Shown here one piece after another: positions 1-10,244 of a stretch of 64,000 nucleotides of DNA. The DNA comes from Primulina eburnea (lineage: Eukaryota > Streptophyta > Magnoliopsida > Lamiales > Gesneriaceae), in contig NW_027331414.1 of NCBI RefSeq assembly GCF_022965805.1, positions 1 through 64,000 of the forward strand, read 5' to 3'. Positions within the stretch are counted from its first letter, which is position 1. The number at the start of each line of letters is the position of its first letter. Both the position numbers and the translations under genes were made by a program. Below the pieces are notes generated by a model. It saw nothing but the letters and a program-made list of their open reading frames with translations. It did no database searches and was not told the DNA's origin.

Positions 1-480
1 TCTGAACGCCGCGCCCGCGCTCAAGCTTCTGGTTGCTGGTTATTTTCTGCCTGTACAGCTGCGCGAGAAGTGGCTAGGTGGTGCACACCAGTCTGCCGTG
101 TGGTTTGTTGCTACGCACGCGCGTGATGTGGTGCAGTGGCGCGCGCCTTTCGGGTTTACATGTTGTATCTATGCGCGCGATCGTGCGAGAAGTGGCGCGG
201 TGGCGCGCAAGCTGCTGGTCTCTCGCCTATGTTCCTGCGCGTAAAGTTGCGCGGCCGCGCGCGCGCCTCTGCCCGAATTCTTGCATGTATGCGTGCGCGG
301 ATGCGCGTGACGTTGTGCGGCCGCACGCGCACCTCTGTCCGATGGCGTGCTCGCGGCTGTGCACTTCTTGTTCCGTTTTTGCGCACCGCTCTGTTTTCTT
401 GGTCCACTTGGCTTCATTTCAACTTTTTCTCCATACTTGAAATGACAATCAAAACAAGCCAAAACGCATAAATCCATTCG
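1..480. other. GC-rich, CpG-dense low-complexity block
   Basis: This block is rich in GCGC and CGCG runs, with a loosely repeated motif around GCGAGAAGTGGC near 63-75 and 185-197. It stands out sharply from the AT-rich sequence that follows. Long open frames exist on both strands, but they are Arg/Ala/Cys-rich and overlap each other, as expected from GC-rich repeats lacking stop codons. It resembles the GC-rich palindrome blocks in the LTRs further along, so it may be part of an LTR entering from the left. No gene is supported. Confidence 0.5.
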
Positions 481-897
481 AAACTAACATAATTCAATAT
501 GGATTCTAATATAAATTAAGTGCAAATCTTTTACTTATCATTTCTCTTATCTTAAAAAAGTGTGATTTAAAGTAGTTATTTCATGCATGCTTGTAAATAT
601 TTATTTTCGAAAAATAGCTTTGAAAAAAAATAAAAAATTAGTAGGCGTTTCACATATCCTATCCGAAGCACCTTTGTATTTATAAAGATAAGGTGCATAA
701 TTTATTTAAAGAAAACCCATTCCACCCGGCCTGACTCATGTCGAGCTTTAAGGCAATGAACCTATTTTTTCCTCATAAAATGAAAGTCTCAAAAGAAATC
801 GGAGCTTGATCGGTAATGAGTATTCCAGGTGCAATGCACTCTTAGTCTAATGTTTTGTATAAAAATAGATTCTTTTTTGCAAAATAAAAAACTTTTA
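481..897. other. AT-rich spacer, nothing recognised
   Basis: AT-rich non-coding sequence. I see no long open frame, terminal repeat or RNA gene here. Confidence 0.6.
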
Positions 898-1155
898 CGC
901 CCCAGGGTTCAACCCAGGAAGACGGTAGAAACTATCAAGCTATAGTACGGTAGGGCAGAGGGAATTTCTGGTGGAGCGATGAAATGTGTATAGATCGGAA
1001 AGAACACTAACGGTGAAAGCACTCGATCTGCTGGGTCGACACTGACACTGAGAGACCAAAGCTAGGGGCGCGAATGGGATTAGATACCCCATCCTAGCCG
1101 TAAACGATGGATACTATGCAGTGATGTAGCTAACGCGTTAAGTAACTCGCCTGGG
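898..1155 (+). pseudogene. Plastid 16S rRNA fragment (nuclear plastid DNA)
   Basis: The stretch contains core small-subunit rRNA motifs in the right order: the ACGGTAGGGCAGAGGGAATTT region, GATCGGAAAGAACAC, GACACTGACACTGAGAGA, GGGATTAGATACCCC, GCCGTAAACGATGG and GCTAACGCGTTAAGTA. The wording is plastid/cyanobacterial 16S rather than cytosolic 18S. It is a partial, decayed copy: bases are missing after GATACCCC, a short piece is lost after the ACGATGGATACTA segment, and there are many substitutions that look like C-to-T decay. Similarity is lost after about 1155. It is best explained as an old transfer of plastid DNA to the nucleus, not a working rRNA gene. Confidence 0.85.
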
Positions 1156-1349
1156 CCTGCTTGGAAAGACGGCAAGGCCGGGTTTTCTTAATTGATGTAC
1201 TCATTATGGCCTTCGCCCCCAGCACATTTCGTACATATATTTAGCTTTAGAAGCGGTTCTAGGAGAACATGCTTATACAAACCGAGAAGGTGTGTTTGAA
1301 CAACTAAGAAAAGTGGCTTAGAAAAAATATGTTGGTGGAAAGCTTTTAC
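1156..1349. other. Spacer with a 28-bp tandem duplication
   Basis: No similarity is recognised in 1156-1323. At 1324-1351 and 1352-1379 a 28-bp unit containing GGTGGAAAGCTTTTAC is repeated in tandem with little change. Confidence 0.5.
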
Positions 1350-1886
1350 ACAAAATATGATGGTGGAAAGCTTTTACGATTTACTTTAACGATTACGATT
1401 TACATTTACGATTACAAGCTTATTTTCAATAAAAATATGATTTTTGTTCATGTGCCTGTATATGTATTATTTGTTACTCATGGTTAGAACGTGCTGAGTC
1501 ATTGGACCCACTAGGTTTGAATGGTTGCAGATAAGGATGAGATTGAGGGAGACGCTGATGATTGAGTGGATCGAGTCCGGTAGTACACTCCCGAAGGACA
1601 TTTATTTTCCACATTAGTTTGATAGTCAAAGTTTTGAAATAAAGAATTTGTTAATGATTTATTTAGAGATTTTCTTGCTTTATTTTGATGTTAGTTAGAT
1701 CTTGTTAAAGGTTGACGTAGGATTTTTTTTAATTAATGAATTAGGGATTTTTTTGCACTTTAAATTTTTAGATGTTAAATTATTTTGGATTATGGAATGT
1801 TAAGTTAGTTTTAATAGGCACGTTTCAAAATTATGTTTTAAAAAAATAGTAGGATTTTAAGGTTAAAAGGTAGTGGACGATTCAAT
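1350..1886 (+). repeat. 3' part of a gypsy-type LTR (same family as 8151-10238)
   Basis: This stretch parallels about 9760-10238 block by block: the CGATTTAC repeats, the TTATTTGNTACTCATG block, GAACGTG..GCTGAGTC, GAGTGGATCGAGTCCG, ACATTTATTTTC and the final TAGTGGA..TTCAA. It is therefore the 3' end of another copy of the same long LTR. The 5' part of the LTR is missing and the plastid rRNA fragment lies upstream. No clear primer binding site follows 1886. Confidence 0.75.
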
Positions 1887-2454
1887 ATATGAGCACTGAA
1901 ATAGATCGGATATGTCTTCGTGTGTGTGCTTGAATATATTCAGTAAAGATTTTGAATCTCAGATGAGATAGATAGTGTCCTAAATGTTTGTTGAAATTTG
2001 AGATGAGCTTTTTTAAATTATTTGCAGCGTTCAAATTTGAATGGCTATAAATCAATTTTATCAATGCCACAACCTAAATAGTAAAATATTACATGTGTCA
2101 TTCGTCATATTCCAAAATATTATGTAGCAATAAATGCATGCAACACGAAAATTCAACGACCATAATGTTTTTGTCTTGTATACTCTGGTCATTCCCTAAT
2201 GTTTGTATTTGATGATAAAATATCTTCATCAGCTAAGAAAAATAAAACGATATTATATGATCGACAATACAGTTCTGTAGACAATAGAAATATCTTAATA
2301 AATAAGTATAGATTGTTTTCCAAATTTGATAGACCCTAACCAGATCTTCTGAGATACAAACGAGGGGACTGTTGAAATACGCAGTAATGAAATTGTTTGT
2401 TTTCAGCAAGTTTTTTTAAAGACTTTGGACTCATCAACAAAACTTATTAATATT
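1887..2454. other. AT-rich spacer, nothing recognised
   Basis: AT-rich sequence with no coding signal beyond short chance frames. It may be decayed internal sequence of the element whose LTR ends near 1886. Confidence 0.5.
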
Positions 2455-2990
2455 TAACAAGCTCCAGTTGAAATCAAAGAGCTAAAAGAACAACTACAAG
2501 AGTTGTTAGACAAGAATCAAATCATACCAAGTGCCTCTCTTTGGAGAACTCCAGTCTAATTTGTTAATAATATGGATGCAAGAGTTGTTATATCGAATAC
2601 AATAAACTCAATAAGATCAGATTAAGAACAAATAAAAGATGACCATTTCGATCAACATAAAGGAGCTATGGTATCCTCTTCACATTTTCGGAAATTCTTT
2701 CAATAAGCTATGAGGACTCAAGTTACTCTCAGTAAGGTTATCACCCACAAACTGATAGCCAAATCAAAATATCTATAAAAAAAACCTTGAAGATATTCTA
2801 AGATAATGTTCAATAGATTTCAATGGGAGTAGGAGAAAGTATCTATCATTGATTGATTTTTCTTACAATAATAGCGACCATAGCCATATTGGAATGACTC
2901 AGTACGAAGCCTTTTACGGGAGGAATTTTTCGATCACCTATGTACAAAGCCTTGTACGAATCTGATCCATGTTCTTGAAGCTGAACAACT
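2455..2990 (+). pseudogene. Decayed Ty3/gypsy pol fragment (RT start and integrase)
   Basis: Translation of 2460-2620 gives the segment leading into gypsy reverse transcriptase, with ELKEQLQELLDK followed by a decayed version of the conserved 'PS.SPWGAPV' stretch. About 2680-2940 gives a decayed integrase core, including SYNNS and a YEAFYGRNF-like motif. Most of RT, RNase H and the start of integrase are missing between the two parts, and stops and frameshifts are frequent. This is an internally deleted, long-dead gypsy copy. Confidence 0.8.
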
Positions 2991-3330
2991 ACTGATCGAA
3001 GGAAATTTAAGCGAATAATTTAAGTACGAAGAAATTTCAATTTGAATCATGGATACCAAAGACCAGGTGCTTAGACGAAGAACTATTTAGTACGTCAAGG
3101 TGCAATTGTCTTATCATACTGAATGAAAAGCCACCTGATAACTGGAAGAGAAAACACGTAAGAAATATCTTACCTCTTTGAAATCCAACTTAAGTGTTTC
3201 CATAAACAGACAATCCTTACCTTCCTTCCTCAGATAAGAACGAAGAACAAGTAGAGGATGACAAGCAAAATATAATTTGGAGCTGATGAATAGTTTGAGA
3301 TTTATGAACATATATAATTTACTTTTATTA
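2991..3330. other. Spacer, nothing recognised
   Basis: No coding signal or repeat structure is recognised. The left copy of an 8-bp target duplication (TCGTTAAT) starts at 3331. Confidence 0.5.
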
Positions 3331-3338
3331 TCGTTAAT

Positions 3339-4264
3339 CATGGTTCGTCGGAACGGGAACGGAACGGCCGGAACGGGCGTTCCGGAACCGGAACGGATGT
3401 AACCTTGACGAGGTTCCGGGGTGTGTAGGTTGATGGCTTGTATCGGCGTTTCATATACCGAAACGGGGATTTAACGGCGGAACGAAACGGGACACGCGGA
3501 ACGGCACAGATTTGTAGGTTGATAGCTCGTATATAAATGTTTGTTTTCATCAAATTATATTTCATTTCTCATTATTATTTTATTATCACATGATATGAGT
3601 AATTTAATAAGCTTAATATTAATTTCACTATGAACATTGGAAAGCAAAGCACATCGGTTGATGTGAGATGGTGAATCTTGAGTCTTCTTCTCGCTGCATC
3701 CATCAATGAAAGACTAATAAAGAAGAGACAGCAAGTCAACTATTTCTATTGAGAAATTTTCATTACAAAGTGTGAAAACAACTAAGTTAATTATAAAATA
3801 TTTCTATTTTAATTGATGTTAAATAATTTGTAGCGTCACTTTATATAAGATTTGATGCTTATTATTAGTCCATCACTCTAAATTGATTCAAATTTGTGCG
3901 AACTTATATATATCCAATCGAAAATATTTTAAAGTTTTAATTAATAAGTACAAATAATTTTTAAAAGTATATTTAATTTTTGATATGGTTGGAAATATTT
4001 TAAATATAATGAAGATATAAATTGTGTTCAATAAATTGTTAATAAAATTTTAAAAATATTTTAAGTTCTTATTTACATCAAATAATCAATTTAAATGATA
4101 TTTATTTTAATTTTCATATTTCTAAATATTTTCCCCAATTTTTAATTTTTATATATTTATAATATTTTTTTAAAATACCTGTTCCGCGACCATTCCGCAA
4201 AATTTCATTGTAACTGGAACGATAGCATCCGTTCCGATCTCCGCGACCGCGACAGCGAACCATT
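3339..4264. mobile_element. hAT-like non-autonomous DNA transposon (926 bp)
   Basis: The element is flanked by a perfect 8-bp direct repeat TCGTTAAT (3331-3338 and 4265-4272), the duplication length made by hAT transposases. Its ends are short imperfect inverted repeats: CATGGTTCG at the left and CGAACCATT at the right. Both subterminal regions are rich in GGAACGG/CCGTTCC motifs (3350-3400 and 4183-4240), typical of hAT transposase-binding repeats. A roughly 20-bp block (TGTAGGTTGATGGCTTGTAT, then a two-mismatch copy) occurs at about 3425 and 3513. The interior is AT-rich with no transposase ORF, so it would need a transposase in trans. Confidence 0.8.
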
Positions 4265-4325
4265 TCGTTAATTGATTTTAAGTTGAAAACGCTTCGGCAA
4301 TTCGATTTCGTTTTCTCTGGAAATT

Positions 4326-4586
4326 TTATTGTAAAGACAAGTGAAATAGACTAGTTTGGTTTATATATACTATATCACGAAACTTGTTATCAAATTTATA
4401 TTTTTTAAACAATGCCGATGTCGATAAGCCTTGGGCGGGATGCTTGGCAAAAAGCCCCGGGTTTGAGCTTTCATTCTCTGTTAATAAAGCTTCAACCGTT
4501 ATGTTGGCACTGTTTTGAGAAAGAACGCTGAGTGGGAAGATAAGTAGGAGGAAGAAGATGAGAATAATGCAGAGCGTGGAAGCCAT
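4326..4586 (-). CDS. Small putative secreted protein, unrecognised
   Basis: A minus-strand ATG at 4584-4586 opens an 86-codon frame. An in-frame ATG 22 codons upstream (4652) would make it 108 aa. The shorter start is preferred because it puts a textbook signal peptide first: MAS, then a long hydrophobic run (ILIFFLLLIFPL) ending in SVLSQ, a plausible cleavage site. The mature part contains two N-glycosylation sequons (NIT, NES) and a Lys-rich stretch near FKKYKF. I do not recognise a peptide-hormone motif or enzyme domain. It lies 61 bp from the hAT-like element. It could be a small secreted peptide gene, the first exon of a larger gene, or chance. Confidence 0.35.
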   Translation of the reverse strand: MASTLCIILIFFLLLIFPLSVLSQNSANITVEALLTENESSNPGLFAKHPAQGLSTSALFKKYKFDNKFRDIVYINQTSLFHLSLQ

Positions 4587-4652
4587 CGGAAAAGGAGATT
4601 TCTGGAGATCCTTTGTTGGGAAATGACGATTTATTTGTGAAAAATTAGACAA

Positions 4653-5022
4653 GTTCGTGAGTCAACTCTCCAAGTCTCTTAATGGTGGATTTTCTTTCAT
4701 GCTTGGTATGTATAAATTATTCGTAGAATCAAAATGTAACGGGAAATGTAATATAATTTAATTTAATTTAATTTATGTATTTAAAAGACTTAGAATCAAA
4801 ATAAAAGACTTAGAATCAAAATGTAATGAAATATATTTTATTTTTTAAAAACGGTCGTTATTGTTTTGATACGCAGTGAGATATTTATTTAGAATTATTG
4901 TACACGATTTTTTAGATTGCATGGTATGTGTGTCCATAACACATGGTTGGCCATTGGTCCCAAAAACAAAATGGAATTCGAATAGATGACTCATGGTCCG
5001 TAGGGTCTCTCAAGGTTTGTTC
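4653..5022. other. AT-rich spacer with short direct repeats
   Basis: There are (ATTTA)-like runs near 4757-4780, and a roughly 20-bp direct repeat around AAAAGACTTAGAATCAAAAT at about 4781 and 4803. No gene is seen. Confidence 0.5.
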
Positions 5023-5637
5023 TGTTGGAGTATCGAATTCTTAAACCCAAGGCACAACAAAAGTTTTAAAATTTTGTTTCGACGTCCGAAACGCTCTTTG
5101 GGCGTCATATGAAATAAACATCTATAGGATGTTTAGATTGTTACCTTTGCGTAAAAAACGTTAGCTCCAAACTATTTCGGATTTTAAACGGATATAGTCT
5201 TTCATGTAAATTCCTTCGAACGACTCTCATCCTCTTGATCGTCTAATTAAGTTTACGGTCAGAAGTTGTGTCACTTGTTTGTATTGCACTAGTAATCACA
5301 AAAAATTTTGTATTGAGACTTATGTTATTTGAATTTCCAAAATCCAGAGGCGGTGCAGTGACGGCGAGACGATGGGACAAGGAAGTGCATGGCAGAAAAA
5401 AAACTCTTCGAAGGAATTGTGGTGGCCGAATTTTGGAAGGAGAGGAGAGTGAGGAAGATTAGTGCAAAAACCCTAGTTCGCAAAAATTATCTCTCTCTTT
5501 CCATATGACCCCCATGTCATATTTATAGAGGTTGATTCCCGATCTCATCAAAAATCCCTCTTAAATTATGATTATTTATTTCTTTTATCATTAAATTCTC
5601 ATATGATAATTATTAAATCAACCATTGATAATGCATG

Positions 5638-5640
<3 letters not shown>

Positions 5641-5690
<50 letters not shown>
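5641..5690. repeat. (AT)n microsatellite
   Basis: An uninterrupted run of alternating A and T of about 50 bp inside the E0 3' LTR. It is likely to vary in length between individuals. Confidence 0.9.
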
Positions 5691-5693
<3 letters not shown>

Positions 5694-6316
5694 GTATAAC
5701 CTCGATCGATGATCTCTCAGCGCCGATGCATCAAGGGTACAAGTCTTGTTCATATAATAAAAATTAAAAATTTTGAAGATCAAAATTTTCACTTACCATA
5801 TTGGCAGCTACCAGTTTTGTGAACTCCTTCCCCAAAACAGACAGTTCTACTCTCCTTCCTCAATTAGCAGTTAAGCTAACTTCCATTTGTTCATATTATG
5901 GGATCAACTTATAAGCTCCTTTATAAGTATTGTGTTTGATCTTCATTAAACTACAGTCTCCAAATCAATTCATTGAATTTGACTATATCAACGGGAACAC
6001 ATAATCTAATCATTGTGTGACCCTCAATGGTCAAGGTTACAGCCAGTTATGGGTTCACATCTCCAAGTGATTCAGATTAACATTTATACTTATTCGGACG
6101 TACTTTAATTAGCTTCATTCTTTTCACCAACACTTTGATCAAGAATGTCAGAACTCATTTATGATTGCAGCTAGTAGCATCGTCTCATGATCCACTAGGT
6201 ATCGTTGATAGTGTCTGCAAGAACTTTAAGTTATGGTTAGCGTACAGTATGGTCCCTTCAATTCATATATCCTGATCGAATCTGTATTCATTGTTATATC
6301 GAGAGTTGCATATTAT

Positions 6317-6665
6317 TGTAGGACCGGCCGCTTGCGCTTTACCAAAAACTATAGCTAGTGGTAATTGCGCAACTCGAATCTTTTAAACCGCACAGCAGTT
6401 CAAGCAACATGGTTCGATCGCTCTACCAAGCAAGGACAATTATTGCACCCAACAATCTCCCTCCCAATAATTGCACTCCTTGCAATCAATGGGAATCGAA
6501 TCCGTTACCTTGGCTCTCATACCAATTGTAGGACCGAGCACTTGCCTCTTTACCAAAAACTATAGCTAGTGGTAATGGCGCAACTCAAATCTTTTAAACC
6601 GCATAGCAGCTCAAGCACCATGGTTCGATCGCGCTACCAAGCAAGGACAATTATTGCACCCAACA
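6317..6665 (-). mobile_element. TRIM 1: miniature LTR retrotransposon (349 bp)
   Basis: There are two direct repeats of 138 and 139 bp (6317-6454 and 6527-6665). Both begin TGTAGGACC and end CACCCAACA, giving TG...CA ends. The 72-bp interior has, on the minus strand, a primer binding site TTGGTATGAGAGCC next to the right repeat (6512-6525), matching the initiator-Met type with one change. A polypurine tract TTGGGAGGGAGAT (6455-6467) sits next to the left repeat. The order LTR-PBS-PPT-LTR with no coding room defines a TRIM on the minus strand. It interrupts the E0 LTR: the parallel copy near 52598 reads through the site. A CATAT flank occurs on both sides, offset by 3 bp on the left. Confidence 0.85.
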
Positions 6666-7437
6666 CATATGAATTCGATAACGATGTGATGTATCTTTGA
6701 GTAATAATAGTGACATGATATGTGCAACTGAGGAAACACCTTACAAAAATTTACATGTCTTACTCTGGCAAGATATTTCCTTGCATTATTAACTCATCAT
6801 ATCACATATGATATATTCACTCATAGGCAAACGGTGAATCTACTACAACGCATTAGCACCTAAGTATTTTGAAATACACCCAACCTCGCCACCTAATGAC
6901 TCTCAATGGAGTCGATAAATGGATCAAAAACCATGCTAATACGTTGAGCCTCTACGTTGTCCCAGATCAAAGGATTAATGGTGTACAGCCATAATCACGA
7001 ACTGCTCAACTTGACAAGTGATAACCACTTAGACATGTCGAGGGAGGGTTGTTCAGTGCATCATCATATGGTCACCCATCTGTATGAATGAACATATCCA
7101 TGCCCTTACAATGAAACATGTCTTTTACATCACACATGCTAGTTTCAAGCTCAAACGAACTTTATACTTATTTTAGGCGGCTGATTTGACTTGGAACATG
7201 TTTAGAACATATGGTACACTTCCTTATGAGTTTCATGGTTTTATGTTGAAAGGCAGACCTCATGGTACATATTATATATTCAAGAACTTTATCTATGCAG
7301 CTTTCATGGGTATACATTTAAATAAAATGTCATAATTGGATAAAACCATAAAATATTATTAAAATAAAGATTGTTTTTTACATTAGAATTAGTAAAATCC
7401 GAGCCACAAATTATCTCACTAGGCACCTACTTTAACA

Positions 7438-8150
7438 TTCTCATACTTGTCCTATAGCCAACTACCCATAGATCTTAGACACATTGCTTCATGATTCTTC
7501 TCAAACAATGGTCCTGGCAGGGGCTTTGTTAGTGGGTCAGCAACTTTATCTGCAGAGGCGACTCTTTCTACTGATATGTCTCATCTTCCCAAAATCTCTC
7601 AGATTATGTGAAACTTCATCAGTATATGTTTGGATCGCTGATGAGACCTCGGTTCCTTTGCTTGCGCAACAACACCAGTGTTGTCGCAGTATATCGGGAC
7701 TATGTCAACTACTTGAGGAATGACACCCAACTATTGAACGAAATTCCTCATCCAAAATGCCTATTTTTCTACGGTTGATGCAATTATGTATTCCACCTCA
7801 GCGGTTGTATCGTTGTGGTGTCTTACTTGGAACTCTTCCAAGAGACAGCACCACCATCGAGCTTTAATACAAATCAAGATATTGATTTCGAATCATCCAC
7901 ATCTGATTGGAAGCTGGAATCGGTATAATCTTTCAATTTTGAATCTCCCCTCCCAAAAACAAAGAAAAAACTCTTAGTCCTTCTCAAGTACTTAAGAATG
8001 TCTTTCACAGTTTTCCAACGTAATGGGCCGGGATTGGACTGATATCTACGTGTAATACTCAGTGCAAATGCAATATCAGGTCGAGTAGATATCATGTCAT
8101 ACTTAATACTGTCTATAGCAGACACGTATGGAACGCAGGTCATTGTTTCT
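7438..8150 (-). pseudogene. E0 copia pol remnant: RNase H region
   Basis: Read on the minus strand, 8143-7874 encodes the copia stretch after reverse transcriptase, including STRPDIAFA and WKTVKDILKYLRRT. 7870-7480 carries a heavily decayed RNase H end. Stops and frameshifts are common. The catalytic RT core that should lie between here and 10250 is absent: only a gypsy LTR separates the halves and roughly 200 codons are missing, so a deletion accompanied or followed that insertion. Confidence 0.8.
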
Positions 8151-10238
8151 ATATTATCATCCTGTTCGTTCTTCTTCGCACCCCACGCTGACGATCGTAT
8201 ATTCGAGCGTTCTAAAACTCAAAGGCACGTTTCTAAATCCTTTGAAGCATCATTCAAACAACATTATGTATGTTTTGATTAAATTTTCATGGAAAATATT
8301 TACGTTCGATGGGTTTAAGGATACAACAATTATTTTCAATTTTTTGATTTTTTACGCTTGTTTATTTAATGTTATGATTCCTAAGGACACGCTTCAAATA
8401 GGAGGTGTTTAAGGGACGGGAAAAGAGTCTTCAAGAATAAAAATACATGCTAGAGTCGAGCTTGGCTAAGGTTGGATAAGAACCTAGGGATTCTTATGTG
8501 GACTAGCTGATCAAGGGCTCGGCTAGGGGCTTGACTGCATGCAGCTCAGCCAAGGTTGGTCTAGGGCTTGGTGAGGGACCTGACTAAGTGCTATGAAGAG
8601 TCCTAGCATGGCTAGGACTCGAAGTCTGCCGTGGTGGAAGAGTCCGCAACCGCATGGACTCTTCTCCATGCGCGATCAGGAAACCACGGGCAAGGGGGCT
8701 CATGGTTGTTGGGAGATGGTTAGGTTGGGTTTGAGTCTGGTCCAGGGACGGCTAGGGTCTGGAGGGGTTGGTGGTTAAGCGAGAAGAATAGGGCCTAGTT
8801 GAGAAGGAGTCCTAAGTGCACAAGGAACGACCGCGGCTCATGTGCTAGAGACTGTGGCGTGGATAGGGTCCGGTTAGTTGGGCTAGGCATGGCCAGTGGG
8901 GTCCCTAAGAGGTCTGATCTTGGGATGGCTCGAGGTGGCTCGGCCATGGTTCAAGAAAAACAAGGGTTGGCTCGAAGGAACTAGTTAGGGTTCGAAATAT
9001 TGGCTGGGAAAAAGAAAAAGGATGAGCCATGGTCCACGGTGGTCGATTCATGGTTCACGAGGGTATTCAGGGATAAAAAGTTTATGTTTCAAGTTTGGGA
9101 AGAAAATATTAAAGTTTAAATTAATTCTAGAATTAAACGCTTCACGAATTAGTAAATAAGAAATTAAATCAAAACCCTCAAATTTAAGCTAATTAAAAAT
9201 GTTAAAAATTAAATTTAAGGTTAAATAATTATTTGGAATGGTCTAGAGTCAATAAAAGTAAGAAAAAGTCAAATTCGAGAAATTTTACGTTCAGGGGCAA
9301 AACAATCAATTTACATATGGGTAGTACGAAAGGGTTGGTACCGTCCCGAAGGGTTATGTTAAATTATATATTATCATGATTTTGATGAAAATATGCTATT
9401 TTATTATTTATGGTAAAGCTGTTCAATTTTTACTGTAAAAATGATAATTTTGGAAAGTCGTGATATTTTATGATTTATAAAAAAAATTTTGAGGGATGTG
9501 AATTGACTGTGACAGAAAGGACATGATATATGATTTTTGAAAATTTCGTGAGGGAAAAGGCCTCAGAGGGAGCCCGTTTACGGAACAAGGCCCCAGAGAG
9601 AGCCTAACGATCGTATTTTCATTTTACATCGGTGCCTAGTGCCCGTCCACATGCGCAATGGTGAGCTAAGATTGATTAGTCGAACAGATGATAAAAGGCT
9701 AGTCACTTTCAAGGATCAAACTTCACCCAAAATGATAAATGATTGAAAGCCTTACGATTTACGATTTATTTATGCTTAAAAGTTATTTTAAATAAAAGTG
9801 ATTTCTAATGCATGTGATTATATATGTATTATTTGCTACTCATGTTTAGAACGTGTTGTGCTGAGTCCTTAGACTCACTAGGTATGAATGATGCAGGTGA
9901 TATTGATGATGTTGAGGGAGGCACTGACACTTGAGTGGATCGAGTCCGACAGTATACTCCCGAGAGACATTTATTTTCTGCATTAGCTCGATAGTTAAAA
10001 GATTTAAAGATTTTTGTTAATGATTTTATTAGAGAGTTATAGGCTTTACTTTGATGTTAATTGATCTTGTTAAAGGTCAAAAATCCAGTTGACGATTTAG
10101 GGATTTTCATGCATTCGAGATTTTAATGTTAAACTATTTTGATTTATGAAAATGATAGGTCATTTTAAATGGTGAATATTGAAATATATGTATGATGTAA
10201 ATAAAAATTGAACATGATTTTAAAGTTAAAAGTAGTGG
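8151..10238 (+). repeat. Gypsy-type LTR, probably solo, inside E0
   Basis: This 2.1-kb non-coding block interrupts the E0 copia pol. Its last 480 bp match 1350-1886. Its first part (CACGCTGACGATCGTATATTCGAGCG...) overlaps in wording with the end of the LTR fragment at 52928-53660 (...CGAGCGTTTAGACTAAAAGGCA). So three partial copies of one long LTR family lie in this window. It seems to end in TTTCA at 10238. No internal gypsy coding sequence accompanies it, as in a solo LTR. The left boundary is approximate and no clean target duplication was found. Open frames at 8593-8984 come from G-rich repeats around GGCTAGG and are not genes. Confidence 0.65.
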
Positions 10239-10244
10239 ATGTTT

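Larger units (their letters stand above)
5023..7437 (-). repeat. 3' LTR of old copia element E0
   Basis: This sequence is closely paralleled by 42950-43593 joined to 51717-52927. On the minus strand it runs from TGTTAAAG (ending at 7437) to near CCAACA (5023). A degenerate polypurine tract lies just outside 7437, next to copia RNase H coding remnants. It carries a long (AT)n tract at about 5641-5690 and a nested TRIM at 6317-6665. Without the TRIM the LTR is about 2.07 kb. The two E0 LTRs differ at many sites, far more than those of the nested elements, so E0 is the oldest layer here. Confidence 0.75.

Noticed and set aside
78..477. Four overlapping open frames of 80-120 codons on both strands
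   Set aside because: They overlap on both strands in a GC-rich repeat and have Arg/Cys/Ala-rich composition with no domain.
898..1155. A functional rRNA gene
   Set aside because: Partial, with internal losses and many substitutions, and no 23S or tRNA neighbours.
8593..8984. Two 61-codon frames rich in Gly/Arg/Ser
   Set aside because: They arise from G-rich GGCTAGG-type repeats within a gypsy LTR and show no domain.
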